Shown here in pieces: positions 46,517 through 55,624 of a stretch of 64,000 bases of DNA; position 1 is the stretch's first letter, and every line of letters starts with the position of its first letter. The notes below the pieces were generated by a model that saw only the letters and a list, made by a program, of their open reading frames with translations, did not search any database and was not told where the DNA came from. The DNA is taken from assembly GCF_029714325.1 (NCBI RefSeq), contig NZ_CP121666.1, positions 6,913,001 through 6,977,000 of the forward strand. Direction: 5' to 3'. Source of the stretch: Bradyrhizobium sp. CB1717 (GTDB lineage: Bacteria > Pseudomonadota > Alphaproteobacteria > Rhizobiales > Xanthobacteraceae). A program made the position numbers and the translations under genes.

Positions 46517-47107
46517 CTAGATCGGCTGGAAGCCGAGGTCCCCGCGAATCCGGTTGACGATGTAGGTCCCGTCCCGAATCGGCAGGATTCGCTCCAGATT
46601 GGCGCTGTCGATCTTCACATTGGCAAATCGCGGGCCCGCCGAGACGTCATGGACGGCTTTGGCGAAGGCCTCGACCTCGGCCATGGTCGAGATCGACTGG
46701 CTGTCCTTGATGCCGCAGGCCCTGGCGACGCCGACGAGGTCGGCAGCGGCCGAGGTGTGGCTGGTCTGGCCGCCGGTCTCGCCATAGGCCTCGTTGTCGA
46801 GCACTGCGATCGAGAGGTTGGCCGGCTTCTGCAGGCCGATGGTGGCAAGGCTGCCGAGGCCCATCAGCATCTCGCCGTCGCCGGTGATGACCAGCACCGG
46901 CAGCTTTGGCTGCGCCAGTGCCAAACCCAGCCCGATCATCGCGGCGCCGCCCATGCCGCCCCAGAGATAGAAGTTGCGGGCATGGTCGCCGGCCGCGCAC
47001 ATGTCGTTGGTGGAGGCGCCTAAGCCGCCGATCGCGACCACGTCCTTGCGGTTCGCAAGCAGGGTGGAGACCACCTGACGGCGGTCGAGGAGATTGGCCT
47101 TGCTCAT
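46517..47107 (-). CDS. TPP-dependent enzyme, C-terminal (TPP-binding) subunit, sulfopyruvate/phosphonopyruvate decarboxylase-like
   Basis: The 196-residue protein has the TPP/Mg motif GDGEMLMGLGSLATIG...DNEAYGETGG (GDGx...N) and GMGGAAMIGLGLALAQP. With the 180-residue upstream partner it equals a single large TPP enzyme cut into PYR and PP halves, as in ComDE. The four-base overlap shows coupling. The natural substrate (a 2-oxo acid such as sulfopyruvate or phosphonopyruvate) is not shown by the sequence. Confidence 0.8.
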   Translation of the reverse strand: MSKANLLDRRQVVSTLLANRKDVVAIGGLGASTNDMCAAGDHARNFYLWGGMGGAAMIGLGLALAQPKLPVLVITGDGEMLMGLGSLATIGLQKPANLSIAVLDNEAYGETGGQTSHTSAAADLVGVARACGIKDSQSISTMAEVEAFAKAVHDVSAGPRFANVKIDSANLERILPIRDGTYIVNRIRGDLGFQPI

Positions 47108-47646
47108 TTGGTGAAAACCTTGGCGCCGATCAGGCGCTGCGACAGAAGGACGGCGGTGGGCGTAAGCGCGTTGTAGGCCTGCGAGGCGGCGGCCTCGAGC
47201 ACCGCCGGCACCTCGGCTGCGTTCGAGGCACGCAGCACCTGAACGCCTGAGAGCTCGAACACGCCCTGCGTGGTCGACCCCATCGGCACCTGCCACGGAT
47301 TGAACTCACCCCACTCGCCGCGCATGGTCACGAGCGTGAGGAACGGAAAGCGCAGGATCGGGATCAGCGACAGCATGTTGATGCAATTGCCGACGCCGCT
47401 CGACTGCATCAGCAAGACGCCACGCTGGCCGCCTGCCCAGGCGCCGGCGAGCAGCGCCACGCCCTCCTCCTCCGTCGTCAGCGGAATGCCGCGCATGGTG
47501 GAGGAGTCCAGCACCCGCTGGATCAGTTTCGAATGACCGGCATCGGGCACGTACGGCACCTGCCGGACGTCGAAGCGTTGCAAGGTCGCGAAAATATCGT
47601 CGGGCCAGTTCGGCACCGTGTCGGCAGCGTCAGCGCGTGCGTGCAT
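47104..47646 (-). CDS. TPP-dependent enzyme, N-terminal (PYR) subunit, sulfopyruvate/phosphonopyruvate decarboxylase-like
   Basis: The 180-residue protein has the PYR-domain pattern with TTEEEGVALLAGAWAGGQRGVLLMQSSGVGNCINML, where a Glu of EEEG activates TPP across the interface. The ATG at 47646 (MHARADAADT) is chosen over an upstream ATG because the longer N-terminus is not conserved-looking. Divergent from the P450 gene at 47752, with a palindrome between. Confidence 0.8.
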   Translation of the reverse strand: MHARADAADTVPNWPDDIFATLQRFDVRQVPYVPDAGHSKLIQRVLDSSTMRGIPLTTEEEGVALLAGAWAGGQRGVLLMQSSGVGNCINMLSLIPILRFPFLTLVTMRGEWGEFNPWQVPMGSTTQGVFELSGVQVLRASNAAEVPAVLEAAASQAYNALTPTAVLLSQRLIGAKVFTK

Positions 47647-47686
47647 TTTTCTGTCCGGTCGGCTAGCAAGGTGCAAAGACTGTAGA

Positions 47687-47698
47687 CGCATGCATGCG
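47687..47698. promoter_or_regulatory. Palindrome in the TPP enzyme/P450 divergent promoter region
   Basis: CGCATGCATGCG is a perfect 12-bp palindrome 41 bp upstream of the TPP-enzyme start and 54 bp upstream of the P450 start. The position fits a shared operator. No regulator gene is adjacent. Confidence 0.4.
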
Positions 47699-47751
47699 CC
47701 GACCAGAACAACAAAAACGGCATAACGGCTTTAACCGGCGAGTATAACGGG

Positions 47752-48972
47752 ATGAACGCAGATGCGAAGGCGCTGGCGGCAAGCTTCGACCTCGAGAAGC
47801 TGACGCCTGAATTCTACGACAACCCCTATCCGACTTATCGTGCACTGCGGGAGAACGACCCGGTCAAGCGCCTGCCGAACGGCACTGTGTTCCTGACCCG
47901 CTACGACGACCTCGTCACCACCTACAAGAACACGAAATCGTTCAGCTCGGACAAGAAGCGCGAGTTCGCGCCGAAATACGGCGACACCCCGCTCTACGAG
48001 CACCACACCACCAGCCTCGTCTTCAACGATCCGCCGTCCCACACCCGCGTGCGCCGCCTGATCATGGGCGCGTTGTCGCCGCGTGCGATCGCGGGGATGG
48101 AAGGCGATCTCGTCAAGCTGGTCGACGGCCTGCTCGACGCCATCGCCGCCAAGGGCCATTGCGAGCTGATCGAGGATTTCGCCGCATCGATTCCCATCGA
48201 GGTGATCGGCAATCTGCTCGACGTGCCCCATGACGAGCGCGGGCCGCTGCGCGACTGGTCGCTGGCGATCCTGGGCGCACTCGAGCCCGTGGTGTCGCCC
48301 GAAGTGGCCGCGCGCGGCAACAGGGCGGTGACGGACTTCCTCGCTTATCTCGAAACGCTGGTCGCACGGCGGCGCGAAAAGCCCGGCAATCCCGAGCGCG
48401 ACGTGCTGACGCGCCTCATTCAAGGCGAGGAGAACGGCGAGCGGCTGACCGAGAAGGAGCTGCTGCACAATTGCATCTTCCTGCTCAATGCCGGCCACGA
48501 GACCACCACCAATCTGATCGGCAACGGCCTCGTCGCGCTCGACCGCAACCCGGACCAGAAGCAGCGGCTGATCGACAACCCCGACATGATCAAGACCGCG
48601 GTGGAGGAAATGCTGCGCTACGAGAGCTCGAACCAGCTCGGCAACCGCATGACCACGGAGAAGGTCGAGCTCGGCGGCGTCATGCTCGAGGCCGGCACGT
48701 CGGTGACGCTGTGCATCGGGGCTGCCAACCGCGATCCCGCGCAGTTTGCCGACCCCGAACGCTTCGATATCGCGCGGACGCCGAACCGGCATCTCGCCTT
48801 CGCCACCGGCGCGCATCAATGCGCCGGTATGGCGCTGGCGCGGCTGGAAGGCGCCATCGCGATCTCGCGCTTCCTGGCGCGCTTCCCGAACTATGCCGGC
48901 AGCGGCCAGCCGGTGCGGGGCGGACGGGTGCGGTTCCGCGGCTTTTTGAGCGTGCCGTGCGCGCTTGGCTGA
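47752..48972 (+). CDS. Soluble bacterial cytochrome P450
   Basis: The 406-residue protein is a class I type P450 without fused reductase. It shows FNDPPSHTRVRRL, the I-helix motif LNAGHETTTNL, the ExxR motif EEMLRYES and the heme signature FATGAHQCAGMALAR with Cys357. It needs a ferredoxin and reductase encoded elsewhere. The nearest characterised group and substrate were not determined. Divergent from the split TPP enzyme genes. Confidence 0.9.
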   Translation: MNADAKALAASFDLEKLTPEFYDNPYPTYRALRENDPVKRLPNGTVFLTRYDDLVTTYKNTKSFSSDKKREFAPKYGDTPLYEHHTTSLVFNDPPSHTRVRRLIMGALSPRAIAGMEGDLVKLVDGLLDAIAAKGHCELIEDFAASIPIEVIGNLLDVPHDERGPLRDWSLAILGALEPVVSPEVAARGNRAVTDFLAYLETLVARRREKPGNPERDVLTRLIQGEENGERLTEKELLHNCIFLLNAGHETTTNLIGNGLVALDRNPDQKQRLIDNPDMIKTAVEEMLRYESSNQLGNRMTTEKVELGGVMLEAGTSVTLCIGAANRDPAQFADPERFDIARTPNRHLAFATGAHQCAGMALARLEGAIAISRFLARFPNYAGSGQPVRGGRVRFRGFLSVPCALG

Positions 48973-49199
48973 GGGCCAAAAATAAAAATGTCGAAAACAA
49001 CCCCATGCACAGTAGAAGCCGGATCGGCGAACGACACCATGTGATTCCACAGAACCATCTGACGTTTCGGGCAAATCGGGCCGCGCCGCGCCATTGGCGC
49101 AGGAAGGCTTCCAAGGTGCCGGGCTGATCCCCAAATCAAGCTGAAGGTCGCCGGTGCAGTCGGTTGACGCCCCCGCGCGCAGCAATGGAGTGACGACAG

Positions 49200-50414
49200 A
49201 TGAGCTCGTCGGACATTGATTTCATCGCAACGGAAGCACGCTTTGGGGCCCAAAATTACGCGCCGATCGGGGTCGTCCTGTCGCGCGGCGAAGGTGTCTG
49301 GGTCTGGGATACCGAAGGCAACCGCTATCTCGATTGCCTCTCGGCCTATTCGGCGGTCAGCCAGGGCCACTGCCACCCCAAGATCCTGGCGGCGATGGTC
49401 GAACAGGCGCACAGGCTGACGCTCACCTCGCGCGCCTTTCACAACGACCAGCTCGCCCTGTTCTACGAGGAGATCGCGGCGCTCACCGGTTCCCACAAGG
49501 TGCTGCCGATGAACAGCGGCGCGGAGGCAGTCGAAAGCGCGATCAAGTCGGTCCGCAAATGGGGCTATGAGGTGAAGGGTGTGCCGGACGGCCAGGCCGA
49601 GATCATCGTCTGCGCCAATAATTTCCACGGACGCACGCTGGGCATCGTCGGCTTTTCGACCGACCCCGAGACACATGGACACTTCGGGCCGTTCGCGCCG
49701 GGCTTCAAGATCATCCCGTTCGGCGACGCCGCGGCGCTGGAGCAGGCCATCACCCCGAACACGGTCGCCTTCCTGGTCGAGCCGATCCAGGGCGAAGCCG
49801 GTGTCGTCATTCCTCCCGCCGGCTATTTCACGAAGGTACGGGAGCTCTGCACCGCCAACAACGTGATGCTGGTGCTCGACGAGATCCAGACCGGGCTCGG
49901 CCGCACCGGCAAGCTGCTCGCCGAACAGCACGAGGGGATCGAGGCGGACGTGACGCTGCTCGGCAAGGCCCTGTCCGGCGGCTTCTATCCGGTGTCGGCC
50001 GTGCTCTCGAACAACGACGTGCTCGGGACTTTGCGACCCGGGCAGCACGGTTCGACCTTCGGCGGCAACCCGCTTGCCTGCGCCGTGGCGCGCGCGGCGA
50101 TGCGGGTCCTTGTCGAGGAAGGCATGATCGAGAACGCGGCGAGGCAAGGCGCGCGCTTTCTGGACGGCTTGAAGGACATTCGTGCCAACACGATCCGCGA
50201 GGTGCGCGGGCGCGGCCTGATGCTGGCGGTCGAGTTGCATCCCGAAGCCGGCCGCGCCCGCCGCTACTGCGAGGCGCTTCAAGGCAAGGGCATCCTCGCC
50301 AAGGATACCCATGAGCAAACGATCCGCATCGCTCCGCCGCTGGTGATCACCAGCGACCAGGTCGACTGGGCGCTGGAGCGGCTCGCCACCACCCTGACGC
50401 AGGATTTCTCCTGA
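49200..50414 (+). CDS. rocD: Ornithine aminotransferase (ornithine-oxo-acid transaminase)
   Basis: The 404-residue class III aminotransferase has [21 protein letters not shown], the PLP-lysine motif [24 protein letters not shown] and [17 protein letters not shown]. It converts ornithine to glutamate semialdehyde in arginine/ornithine use. Its last 11 codons and stop fall inside a 70-bp sequence repeated at 53157-53226. The start follows GGAG by a suitable spacing. Confidence 0.93.
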   Translation: MSSSDIDFIATEARFGAQNYAPIGVVLSRGEGVWVWDTEGNRYLDCLSAYSAVSQGHCHPKILAAMVEQAHRLTLTSRAFHNDQLALFYEEIAALTGSHKVLPMNSGAEAVESAIKSVRKWGYEVKGVPDGQAEIIVCANNFHGRTLGIVGFSTDPETHGHFGPFAPGFKIIPFGDAAALEQAITPNTVAFLVEPIQGEAGVVIPPAGYFTKVRELCTANNVMLVLDEIQTGLGRTGKLLAEQHEGIEADVTLLGKALSGGFYPVSAVLSNNDVLGTLRPGQHGSTFGGNPLACAVARAAMRVLVEEGMIENAARQGARFLDGLKDIRANTIREVRGRGLMLAVELHPEAGRARRYCEALQGKGILAKDTHEQTIRIAPPLVITSDQVDWALERLATTLTQDFS

Positions 50415-50450
50415 GGCTGCCTGCGTCGGAAGATCGCAATGCCGGCCGTG
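50381..50450. repeat. 70-bp perfect direct repeat, left copy (3' end of rocD)
   Basis: These 70 bases, from GCTCGCCACCACCCTGACGC to GCAATGCCGGCCGTG, cover the last codons and stop of rocD plus 36 bp beyond. They recur without a single mismatch at 53157-53226 in the same orientation. The two copies bracket the fbp and PPi-PFK genes. Confidence 0.97.
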
Positions 50451-50670
50451 CCCAACGACGAGTTAGCGGCCCGGCCAGAACCGGACTCGTGCAGCGTAGC
50501 AAATAGTGACGCATGGTCCTAAGGCAAAACTCCGCTTGATCCCGGCAACGGGATGAACGGGATGCGTGGAACTTATCGGAGCGATGGACGTTTTGGTCCG
50601 CGAATGAGCAGCGCCGTGCCCGGCGCAGCAAGCGCCGAGCCGGAGGTGCTGAGCTGCGCGGATCGGAGAC

Positions 50671-51822
50671 ATGCTCATGAGACTCACCATATCAGTCATC
50701 AAAGCTGACGTTGGCTCCGTTGGCGGGCATACGAAACCGTCTTCACGCATGATCGCGGCTGTCGAGGGCGAGGTTGCCAAGGCGATCTGCAATGGTCTGC
50801 TGATCGACGGTTTCATCTGCCACACCGGCGACGACATTGCGATCATCATGACGCACACACGGGGCGAAGGAAGCTCCGAGGTGCATCAACTCGCCTGGAA
50901 GACGTTCCTCGCGGCCACCTCGGTCGCGAAAACCTCCGGGCTCTATGGCGCTGGCCAGGATCTTCTCGCCGAAGCGCCTTCCGGGAACATTCGCGGCGCC
51001 GGCCCAGGCGTCGCCGAGCTCAGCTTCGACCACAGCCTCTCCGGCGTGCGACGCGCGGAGTCCTTCATGGTGTTCGCGGCCGACAAATGCGGCCCCGGCG
51101 CCTACAACCTGCCGCTCTATCTCGCCTTTGCCGACCCCATGTATTGCGCTGGGCTGATGCTGCCTCCAATGATCAAGGGATTCCGTTTCCACGTCATCGA
51201 CATGGACAACACAGCCGGCGACAGCCTCCTCGAGCTCGACGCACCCGCCGACAGCTACTACATTGCCGCCCTGCTTCGCGACAACGAGCGCTTCGGCATC
51301 GATCGCATCATTTCTCGAACCCATGGCGAGGTCGTCGCGGCCGTTTCGGCACAGCGCCTCCATGCGATCGCAGGCAAGTACACCGGCAAGGATGATCCAG
51401 TCGCCATCATCAGGAACCAGGGGATTTTCCCAGCTCCGGAGGAAATAATCTCGCCGTTCGCCAAAGCGCACTTCGTGGGCGGCGATGCACGCGGCTCGCA
51501 TGTAATGCCCCTCATGCCGGTGCCACTCAACACGCCCGTTACCGGCATGTACTGCCTACCGATCGTTTCTTGCGTCGGCTTTTCGATCGACAGGGAAGGC
51601 CGCTTTGCCGAGTCCTACATCGATTTCTTCGACAACCCGGCATGGGATGAGGTCCGCCGGCGCGCCCAGCGCAAGGCCATCGAGATGCGCAGCCAAGGCT
51701 GGTCTGGCGCCGCCATGCTACCCTATTCCGAACTGGAATATGGCGGCTTCCGCGACACCGTGTCCGGACTGCTGAAGCGTTTTCGACTGCGCGACGACCG
51801 CAAGCCGGAAGCGGCCGAGTAG
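50671..51822 (+). CDS. Fructose-1,6-bisphosphate aldolase/phosphatase (class V, archaeal-type FBPase)
   Basis: The 383-residue protein has RLTISVIKADVGSVGGHTKP, GDDIAIIMTHTRGE, the metal and Schiff-base region with KYTGKDDPVAIIRNQG, and SYIDFFDNPAWDEVR. These match the bifunctional archaeal-type FBP aldolase/phosphatase, a gluconeogenic enzyme. The start is ATG 50671 or 50677. It lies 91 bp before the PPi-PFK gene in the same direction. Both are inside the 70-bp repeat-bounded segment. Confidence 0.9.
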   Translation: MLMRLTISVIKADVGSVGGHTKPSSRMIAAVEGEVAKAICNGLLIDGFICHTGDDIAIIMTHTRGEGSSEVHQLAWKTFLAATSVAKTSGLYGAGQDLLAEAPSGNIRGAGPGVAELSFDHSLSGVRRAESFMVFAADKCGPGAYNLPLYLAFADPMYCAGLMLPPMIKGFRFHVIDMDNTAGDSLLELDAPADSYYIAALLRDNERFGIDRIISRTHGEVVAAVSAQRLHAIAGKYTGKDDPVAIIRNQGIFPAPEEIISPFAKAHFVGGDARGSHVMPLMPVPLNTPVTGMYCLPIVSCVGFSIDREGRFAESYIDFFDNPAWDEVRRRAQRKAIEMRSQGWSGAAMLPYSELEYGGFRDTVSGLLKRFRLRDDRKPEAAE

Positions 51823-51912
51823 CGACCGCCTCCAATCAGAAACTGGAGCGACGTTCACCGTTCAATCGACAGATGCAGGCGCTATGACGACATGCCGATC
51901 CGGGAGGTGGAT

Positions 51913-53100
51913 ATGGCCAAGAAACGCATCGGCATTCTCACGGGGGGCGGCGACGTCCCCGGCCTCAATGCAGTCATCAAGAGCGTGACTTATCGCGGCA
52001 GTGAGGACGACATCGAGGTTGTCGGTCTGCGCCGTGGTTGGGAGGCCCTCACGCACCTGAACCTCGACGACCCAAACAGCAGGTCCCACTACGTCATCCC
52101 GCTGAACCGTGAAAACACTCGAACCATCGACCGGCGTGGCGGCACCGTGCTGCACTCGAGCCGCGTCAATCCCTCCAAAATACAAAAGCTGCCCGATCAT
52201 CTCGTCGGCAGTGATGTTCCGGTCTCGCTGAGCACCAACGGCGGCATCGCGACAAAGACGTGGGACCTCACCAGCCGGGTGCTCGCTAACCTTTCGGGAC
52301 TTGGCATCGAACACCTGATCGCCATCGGCGGCGACGACACGCTCAGTTATGCGGCCAAGCTCAACGAACTCGGCGTCAAGATCATCGCCATCCCGAAGAC
52401 GATGGATAATGACGTCCGCAACACCGAGTACTGCATCGGCTTCTCGACCGCGATCACCCGCGCCAGCGATGCCATCCAGCGGCAGCGCACCACCGTCGGC
52501 TCGCATGAGCGAATTGGCATTTTCCGCGTCTTTGGCCGCGATGCCGGATTTACGGCACTCTACACCGCGTATGCGACCTCGATACGATGCGTCATACCGG
52601 AGTATAAGGTCGACCTCGACAAGCTGATCCAGTTGCTCATCGAGGACAAGCGCGCCAATCCGAGCAACTACGCGCTGATCGTGCTCAGCGAGGGAGCTCA
52701 GTGGGAAGGCTACAAGCTGCGGCAATACGGCGAGCCTGACGCCTACGGTCACCGCAAGAAGGCCAACGTGGCGGAATCGCTTGCCGACGAGATCAAGCAG
52801 CGCACCGGCGAGGAGACAATCACCTCCGATCTCACCTACGATTTGCGATCGGGCGATCCGGACTTCATCGACAAGCTTGTGGCCCTGACTTTCGGTAACA
52901 TGGCCTACGATGCCATGCTGGAAAGCAAGACCGGCCTCATGTCGGCGCTGGTCGAGGGCCGCTACGACCTCGTGCCCATCCCTGACGCCAAGCTCGGTCC
53001 GCGCAAATTGGACGTTGCGAGCAGCTACAACACGGAGCGCTACCGCCCCATCTACGCCAACAAGCAGGGGCTGCCGATCTTTCTCAACCGCGCGTCCTAG
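51913..53100 (+). CDS. Pyrophosphate-dependent 6-phosphofructokinase
   Basis: The 395-residue protein has TGGGDVPGLNAVIKS, the phosphate-donor motif GGDDT (139-143) and PKTMDND (161-167). In ATP enzymes these read GGDGS and PGTIDND; Asp in the first and Lys in the second are the mark of PPi-PFK, which is reversible. The ATG at 51913 follows GGGAGGTGG. Pairing with a class V FBPase suggests a reversible fructose-6-P/fructose-1,6-bisP (or sedoheptulose) control point. Confidence 0.9.
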   Translation: MAKKRIGILTGGGDVPGLNAVIKSVTYRGSEDDIEVVGLRRGWEALTHLNLDDPNSRSHYVIPLNRENTRTIDRRGGTVLHSSRVNPSKIQKLPDHLVGSDVPVSLSTNGGIATKTWDLTSRVLANLSGLGIEHLIAIGGDDTLSYAAKLNELGVKIIAIPKTMDNDVRNTEYCIGFSTAITRASDAIQRQRTTVGSHERIGIFRVFGRDAGFTALYTAYATSIRCVIPEYKVDLDKLIQLLIEDKRANPSNYALIVLSEGAQWEGYKLRQYGEPDAYGHRKKANVAESLADEIKQRTGEETITSDLTYDLRSGDPDFIDKLVALTFGNMAYDAMLESKTGLMSALVEGRYDLVPIPDAKLGPRKLDVASSYNTERYRPIYANKQGLPIFLNRAS

Positions 53101-53156
53101 CGCCCCGGCCGCCCGCAATTGGCTCAAGCTGGACAGCCGCTTGAAATCGACCGGGC

Positions 53157-53226
53157 GCTCGCCACCACCCTGACGCAGGATTTCTCCTGAGGCTGCCTGC
53201 GTCGGAAGATCGCAATGCCGGCCGTG
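53157..53226. repeat. 70-bp perfect direct repeat, right copy
   Basis: Identical to 50381-50450. To its left TCGACCGGGC also resembles rocD sequence (TCGACTGGGC) after a nine-base deletion. It begins 56 bp after the PPi-PFK stop and ends 70 bp before the next gene. It encodes only a fragment of rocD. Confidence 0.97.
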
Positions 53227-53296
53227 GCCGACAACGAACGATTCCGCCAGCTGTGCGTTGAACGTCGTGGGCGATTACGAGCTGGGAGCGATCATC

Positions 53297-55168
53297 ATGC
53301 TTCCGCGTGGCGTTTGCCTGACGGCTGTTTTAGTTGGTGCCTCGATGCTGACGGCGAGCGTCAGTACGTTCGCGCAAGGACCCGGCCAGGGACATGGCAG
53401 GGGCGGTCCAGCCGCAGCGCCGGCAGCACGGCCAGCAGCACCACCGGCCATGGCCCGTCCGGCGGCGCCGCCAGCCATGGCACGTCCCGCCGCACCGGCA
53501 TTCCATCCGCCGGCCATGCCGCAGCGACCGGCCATGGCGCCACATCCTGCGCCGCATATTGCCTCACCGCCACCGCGCCCCGCCCCACATTTCGCTGCAC
53601 CGCAACCGCGGGCGGCCCCGCACGTGGCGGCGCCGCGGCCTGAATTCCATCGGGCGCCGGCAGCACCGCAACGCCCGGCCATGGTCCCCCGGCCGACGCC
53701 GCACATCGCCGCTCCGTCGGCCGCCCCCTCGCGGCCCAGCGGACCGCCGGCCGCGAGCGAGCGGCTGTCGCGGCGGGATCAGATCGAACAGCGCGCGCAA
53801 CGGCGCCAGCAGCAAGTCCAGCAGCGCCAGGAGATGGTGCAGCAGCGGCAGCGCGAGATGCTGTCGCGCCAGACCACGGAGCGTCAGACCCGCATCGATC
53901 GTTTGCAGCAGCGCGTGCAGCAAGTCCAGTCGCAGAAACCGGAAGGCGCGCGGGCGTTGCGCGAGCAGCAACGGACGCTCCAGACGCAGAACCGCCTGCT
54001 TCAGCGCGAGCAGCGCGCTCAGCAAAGCGACCTGGCGCGCCAGCAGCGGCTTGGCCTCCAGGCTCCGGCCGGACGGGCGGCAGCGACTACAGCCGCGGCC
54101 GCAGCCGCTGTGCAGGCCGCCCAGCGCGGGCGGTTTGCCGAGCGCTTCCGCGAACAGACCCCTGCGCAACAAGCCCAGGCGGCGCTCACCACCCGCCAGA
54201 GCGGCTGGGCTCCCCGGCAGGCCTGGCGACACCGCCATCCCGCGGTGTTCGTGGCCTGGCTTGGACCCGTGTTCTGGCCTTATGCCTATTCCGACATTTT
54301 CGACTACACGTTCTGGTCCTATGCCTACGAGCCCGGCTATTGGGCGTACGCCTATGACGACTTCGTCGACACCGTGTTCTGGGGTGGTGGCGGCGCTTAT
54401 TCCGCCTACGCCAGCATCAACCCATATGACTACCCGCAAGCGGGCGGCGGCGGTCGCGCCCGTCCGCGCGCCAGCGTGAGCCCGCAAACGCTCCAGCAAT
54501 TGTGCGGCGCGCCGGACAAGGGAGTGACCGCCTGGCCGCTGGCCGACATCACGAAAGCAGTGCAGCCGACACCGGAGCAACGCGCACTGCTCGACGAGCT
54601 GAAGACCGCGGCGGCCAACGCTGCCGGTGTGTTCAAGGACTCCTGCGCGGAGACCTATGCACTGACTCCACCCGGCCGCCTGCGCGCGATGATGAATCGC
54701 GTCAACGCGACGCTGGAAGCCGTCAAGATCGTGCGGCCGGCACTGGAGAATTTCTACAACTCGCTCAATGACGAACAACAGGCCCGCTTCAACGCGCTCG
54801 GTCCCAACGTCGGCGAGCGCTCGCCGCAGCAGCAAGCCAACGCCGAGGGCTGTGGCGATCCGAAATCCGGCCTGACCCAGTTACCGATCCAGAGGATCGA
54901 GGCCGTGCTCCACCCTGCCGGCAAGCAGAAGGAGGCGCTCGACCGCCTCAGCGAAGCGACAGCCAAGGGCGTCGAAGGCCTGCAGGCGGCCTGCCCGAAC
55001 GATGTAGCGCTGACACCGGTCGGACGACTGGAGGCGATGCAGCGCCGGCTCGAGGCGATGCTCACGGCCGCCAAGCTGGTCGAGCCTGCGCTGGACGAGT
55101 TCTATGCCACGCTGAGCAGCGAGCAGAAGGCGCGCTTCAACACGCTGCAGCAGGTCGCAGGGCCGTGA
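53297..55168 (+). CDS. Large exported LTXXQ-motif (Spy/CpxP-like) protein with low-complexity N-terminus
   Basis: The 623-residue product has a signal peptide (MLPRGVCLTAVLVGASMLTA), a Pro/Ala/His-rich region with MARPAAPP repeats to about 140, a Gln/Arg-rich coiled coil to about 245, and an aromatic Tyr/Trp stretch (FWPYAYSDIFDYTFWSYAYE) near 300. Two tandem C-terminal domains of about 100 residues follow, each with a paired Cys and a C-terminal helix (LNDEQQARFNAL; LSSEQKARFNTL) resembling LTXXQ. An envelope role (chaperone or stress) is plausible but unproven. Confidence 0.7.
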   Translation: MLPRGVCLTAVLVGASMLTASVSTFAQGPGQGHGRGGPAAAPAARPAAPPAMARPAAPPAMARPAAPAFHPPAMPQRPAMAPHPAPHIASPPPRPAPHFAAPQPRAAPHVAAPRPEFHRAPAAPQRPAMVPRPTPHIAAPSAAPSRPSGPPAASERLSRRDQIEQRAQRRQQQVQQRQEMVQQRQREMLSRQTTERQTRIDRLQQRVQQVQSQKPEGARALREQQRTLQTQNRLLQREQRAQQSDLARQQRLGLQAPAGRAAATTAAAAAAVQAAQRGRFAERFREQTPAQQAQAALTTRQSGWAPRQAWRHRHPAVFVAWLGPVFWPYAYSDIFDYTFWSYAYEPGYWAYAYDDFVDTVFWGGGGAYSAYASINPYDYPQAGGGGRARPRASVSPQTLQQLCGAPDKGVTAWPLADITKAVQPTPEQRALLDELKTAAANAAGVFKDSCAETYALTPPGRLRAMMNRVNATLEAVKIVRPALENFYNSLNDEQQARFNALGPNVGERSPQQQANAEGCGDPKSGLTQLPIQRIEAVLHPAGKQKEALDRLSEATAKGVEGLQAACPNDVALTPVGRLEAMQRRLEAMLTAAKLVEPALDEFYATLSSEQKARFNTLQQVAGP

Positions 55169-55196
55169 GGACGGCGTCGCGTTCTCGCTGCAGCTC

Positions 55197-55481
55197 ATGA
55201 GATTGACAATGTTCTTGCGGGCCGCGAACTCCTTTCGGCAAGATGTGCATGCCATCGTTCACGATTTCATCGAGCTCGAGCGACGCCATATCACGATGGA
55301 AGATCGCGATTTCTTTCCCGCTGCCGTGAAGGCTCTCGAGCCTCAAGATTGGACGAAGATCGCTTCGGCTATGTCCAATCCTGAGGATCCGTCGTTTAGC
55401 GAGGCAGCCGAAGAGACGTTCGACGCGCTACGGGTACGCATCTCGCCGTTGGAACAAGAAGCCGAAGCCGAACGGCACTAG
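55197..55481 (+). pseudogene. Truncated hemerythrin HHE-domain protein
   Basis: The 94-residue ORF has IVHDFIELERRHITMEDRDFFPAAVKAL and EPQDWTKIASAM, which look like the second half of a hemerythrin (HHE) domain, with HxxxE- and E-type ligands. The first iron-binding helices are missing, and nothing upstream codes for them. It is therefore probably a 5'-truncated remnant, although a short protein could still be made from the ATG at 55197. Confidence 0.5.
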
Positions 55482-55624
55482 TCAAGCTCATCCGCATTGT
55501 ACTGATCGGACTCAATGTCCGAAAGGTCAAAGCGTCGCTCCAATCGCTGCTTGGTCATTTCCGGTGTGCCAGACGGGCCGGCCCCGCAACGATGAGCGGA
55601 GGGTTGGGATAGCAGGAGAAGACA

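Noticed and set aside
50415..50670. Search for an integrase or recombinase gene near the 70-bp repeats
   Set aside because: No such gene was found between or beside the copies, so the segment is not called a mobile element.
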